Origin: Arthrobacter sp. ISL-28 | GTDB lineage: Bacteria; Actinomycetota; Actinomycetes; Actinomycetales; Micrococcaceae | Reading direction: 5' to 3' | Length of the DNA stretch: 64,000 bases | Assembly: GCF_018613875.1 (NCBI RefSeq) | Contig: NZ_JAGGPJ010000017.1 | Coordinates: 1-64,000, forward strand | Part shown: piece by piece, positions 62,745 through 64,000 of the stretch | Layout: the number at the start of each line of letters is the position of its first letter | Position numbering within the stretch: position 1 is the first letter of the stretch | Position numbers and translations under genes: made by a program | Notes under the pieces: model-generated | What the model was told of the DNA's origin: nothing | What the model saw: the letters and a program-made list of their open reading frames with translations, nothing else | Database searches by the model: none

Positions 62745-63140
62745 ATGTCATTTGGTCAGCGAGACCTCGACCGCCAGAAGCCGGAAATCGACTTCCCTGA
62801 AGGCCCGGTGCCCACTGATCTCGTGATCAAGGACCTCATCGAAGGCGACGGCCCCGAGGCAAAGGCCGGCGACACCGTCTCGACCCACTACGTCGGCGTT
62901 GCCTGGTCCACTGGTGAAGAGTTTGACGCCTCATGGGGCCGCGGCGCTCCGCTGGACTTCCGGGTCGGCGTCGGGCAGGTCATCCAGGGCTGGGACCAGG
63001 GCCTGCTCGGCATGAAGGTCGGCGGCCGCCGCCGGCTCGAGATCCCCGCGGAACTCGCCTACGGGTCACGCGGTGCCGGCGGAGCCATCGGCCCCAACGA
63101 AGCCCTGATCTTCGTTGTGGACCTCGTGGGCGTCCGCTAA
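62745..63140 (+). CDS. FKBP-type peptidyl-prolyl isomerase, cytoplasmic
   Basis: 131 residues, ATG 62745 with AGAAGGAG ahead. A single FKBP domain: DTVSTHYVGVAWSTGEEFDA, RGAPLDFRVGVGQVIQGWDQ, GLLGMKVGGRRRLEIPAELA, YGSRGAGGAIGPNEALIFVV. Asp, Phe, Trp and Tyr of the active site are kept. No signal peptide, so cytoplasmic. It follows the lipoprotein FKBP by 41 bases, giving paired inside/outside isomerases. Confidence 0.95.
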   Translation: MSFGQRDLDRQKPEIDFPEGPVPTDLVIKDLIEGDGPEAKAGDTVSTHYVGVAWSTGEEFDASWGRGAPLDFRVGVGQVIQGWDQGLLGMKVGGRRRLEIPAELAYGSRGAGGAIGPNEALIFVVDLVGVR

Positions 63141-63277
63141 CCCCAAGGACTGCTCCTGCCCGCCCAGCGCCACCGGACACTGCGGCGGCGCCACGGGAGA
63201 GCGCGGTAACAATCGGAATGAATTTCCGCTTTGTTGCCGCGCTTTCGCATTTTTCCCGGAACAGCTTTAGTAACGTG

Positions 63278-64000
63278 ATGAGGGTGTCCGCCATACGTAC
63301 TGAACGCCTGCTGAACCTCCTGATCGCCCTCCTGAACTCCAGGTACGGGCTGCGCCGCAGCGAGCTTCGGGACAAGATCTACTCCACCAGCGCGGCCAGT
63401 GACGCCGCTTTTAGCCGGATGTTCGAGCGGGACAAGAACGATCTGCGGGACTTTGGTTTCGAGGTCGAAACAGTGACGGACCTCGGCTGGAGCTCCGACG
63501 ATCCCGCCACCACACGGTACCGGATCGGTAAGGAATCGAACCGCTTACCTGACGTGGAGCTTACGCCCGACGAATGGACCGTACTGCTGCTGGCCTCCCA
63601 GCTGTGGGAGCAGGCGGCACTCGGCCCGGCCGCCACAAATGCCATGCGCAAGCTTCAGGCGTCCAGCGGCCTGGCTGACGTGGAACTGCCCGCCGGCGTG
63701 CAGCCCCGGATCAAGCCCGCCGGCCAGGCCTTCGAGGACCTTGTGGCCGCGATGCACGCCCAGCACCCCGTCCGTTTCCGCTACCTCGCGGGCAGCACCC
63801 GCAGGGAAGAGGAGCGGGTGGTCGAGCCCTGGGGCCTGGGCAGCCGATTCGGCCAGTGGTACCTCGTGGGTCACGACCGGGGCCGTAATGCGCAGCGGTA
63901 CTTCCGGCTGTCGCGCTTCACGTCGGCGGTTTCAGTGCTGGCGAAGGAGACTTTCACGCCGCCGGTCGGCTTCAACGTCCGCGCAGAACTCGACAGCCTC
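63278..64000 (+). CDS. pafB: WYL-domain transcriptional regulator PafB (3' end outside window)
   Basis: The first 241 residues are present. ATG 63278 (a GTG one codon earlier is possible). N-terminal winged helix: RTERLLNLLIALLNSRYGLR then RSELRDKIYSTSAASDAAFS. WYL domain beginning VRFRYLAGSTRREEERVVEP, followed by WGLGSRFGQWYLVGHDRGR. By family knowledge, PafBC activates the DNA-damage regulon in actinobacteria and lies after pafA, as here (after the two FKBPs). The next gene, pafC, should be beyond the right edge. Confidence 0.92.
   Translation, partial: MRVSAIRTERLLNLLIALLNSRYGLRRSELRDKIYSTSAASDAAFSRMFERDKNDLRDFGFEVETVTDLGWSSDDPATTRYRIGKESNRLPDVELTPDEWTVLLLASQLWEQAALGPAATNAMRKLQASSGLADVELPAGVQPRIKPAGQAFEDLVAAMHAQHPVRFRYLAGSTRREEERVVEPWGLGSRFGQWYLVGHDRGRNAQRYFRLSRFTSAVSVLAKETFTPPVGFNVRAELDSL

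Noticed and set aside
1..64000. CRISPR arrays, rRNA genes, prophage structural genes, restriction or toxin-antitoxin systems
   Set aside because: No regularly spaced repeats, rRNA sequence or recognised proteins of these kinds were seen; only one tRNA was found.

Overview
The window looks like a chromosomal segment of a high-GC actinobacterium of the Arthrobacter/Pseudarthrobacter kind (Micrococcaceae). The support is a complete Pup-proteasome locus, a mycothiol ligase gene (mshC), a divergent glgC/glgA pair as in mycobacteria, many GTG starts and high GC throughout. The genus is inferred from gene content and style, not from a marker comparison.

Region by region. (1) 1-8176: a sugar or polyol catabolic operon on the minus strand (ABC binding lipoprotein, two permeases, two TIM-barrel isomerases, two Gfo/Idh/MocA dehydrogenases). 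It diverges from a LacI-type regulator, and the space between holds three related operator-like boxes. (2) About 8200-14470: a decayed zone. It has an intact nucleotidyltransferase and a small HTH protein among broken genes (P-loop kinase-like, YegP-like, FAD/NAD(P)-binding, Nudix). A second lacI copy, about 86% identical to the first and carrying the same operator box, abuts the truncated FAD gene. (3) 14478-19223: a CBS-pair protein, an unusual zinc-ribbon SDR, and glgC diverging from glgA. (4) 19301-25853: a fatty-acid cluster (acyl-CoA dehydrogenase, TetR regulator, thiolase, HMW FabG, MaoC hydratase) around a perfect 13-bp-arm operator. Its content matches M. tuberculosis Rv0241c-Rv0244c. 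(5) 25879-29830: FUSC membrane protein, ECM4-type transferase, M50-like membrane protease, YqeY protein and a small Cys-containing protein.

(6) About 29900-44060 is mostly accessory: lipoproteins, a Ser/Thr kinase operon, a frameshifted gene, a SARP-like remnant, small charged membrane proteins and a VOC protein. It also has a compact operon of lipoprotein, divergent NRAMP-like transporter and two PRC-barrel proteins, and ends in a possible integrase remnant beside tRNA-Leu(GAG). (7) 44395-53702: core genes (M20 peptidase, acyl-CoA dehydrogenase, aldo/keto reductase, uppP, mshC, PAC2, HAD phosphatase, site-2 protease). (8) 53807-64000: trmI, arc (mpa), dop, pup, prcB, prcA, pafA, two FKBP isomerases and the start of pafB.

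How the genes work together. In the last block Dop deamidates the Gln end of Pup, PafA ligates Pup to substrates, ARC unfolds them and PrcBA degrades them. The first operon imports a sugar or polyol and oxidises or isomerises it under LacI control. The fatty-acid cluster can supply hydration, reduction and thiolysis or condensation steps under TetR control. No single gene set here is clearly a new defence or biosynthetic system. The most unusual items are the NRAMP-like/PRC operon with altered metal-site motifs, the zinc-ribbon SDR lacking the catalytic Tyr, and the lacI duplication inside a patch of decaying genes.
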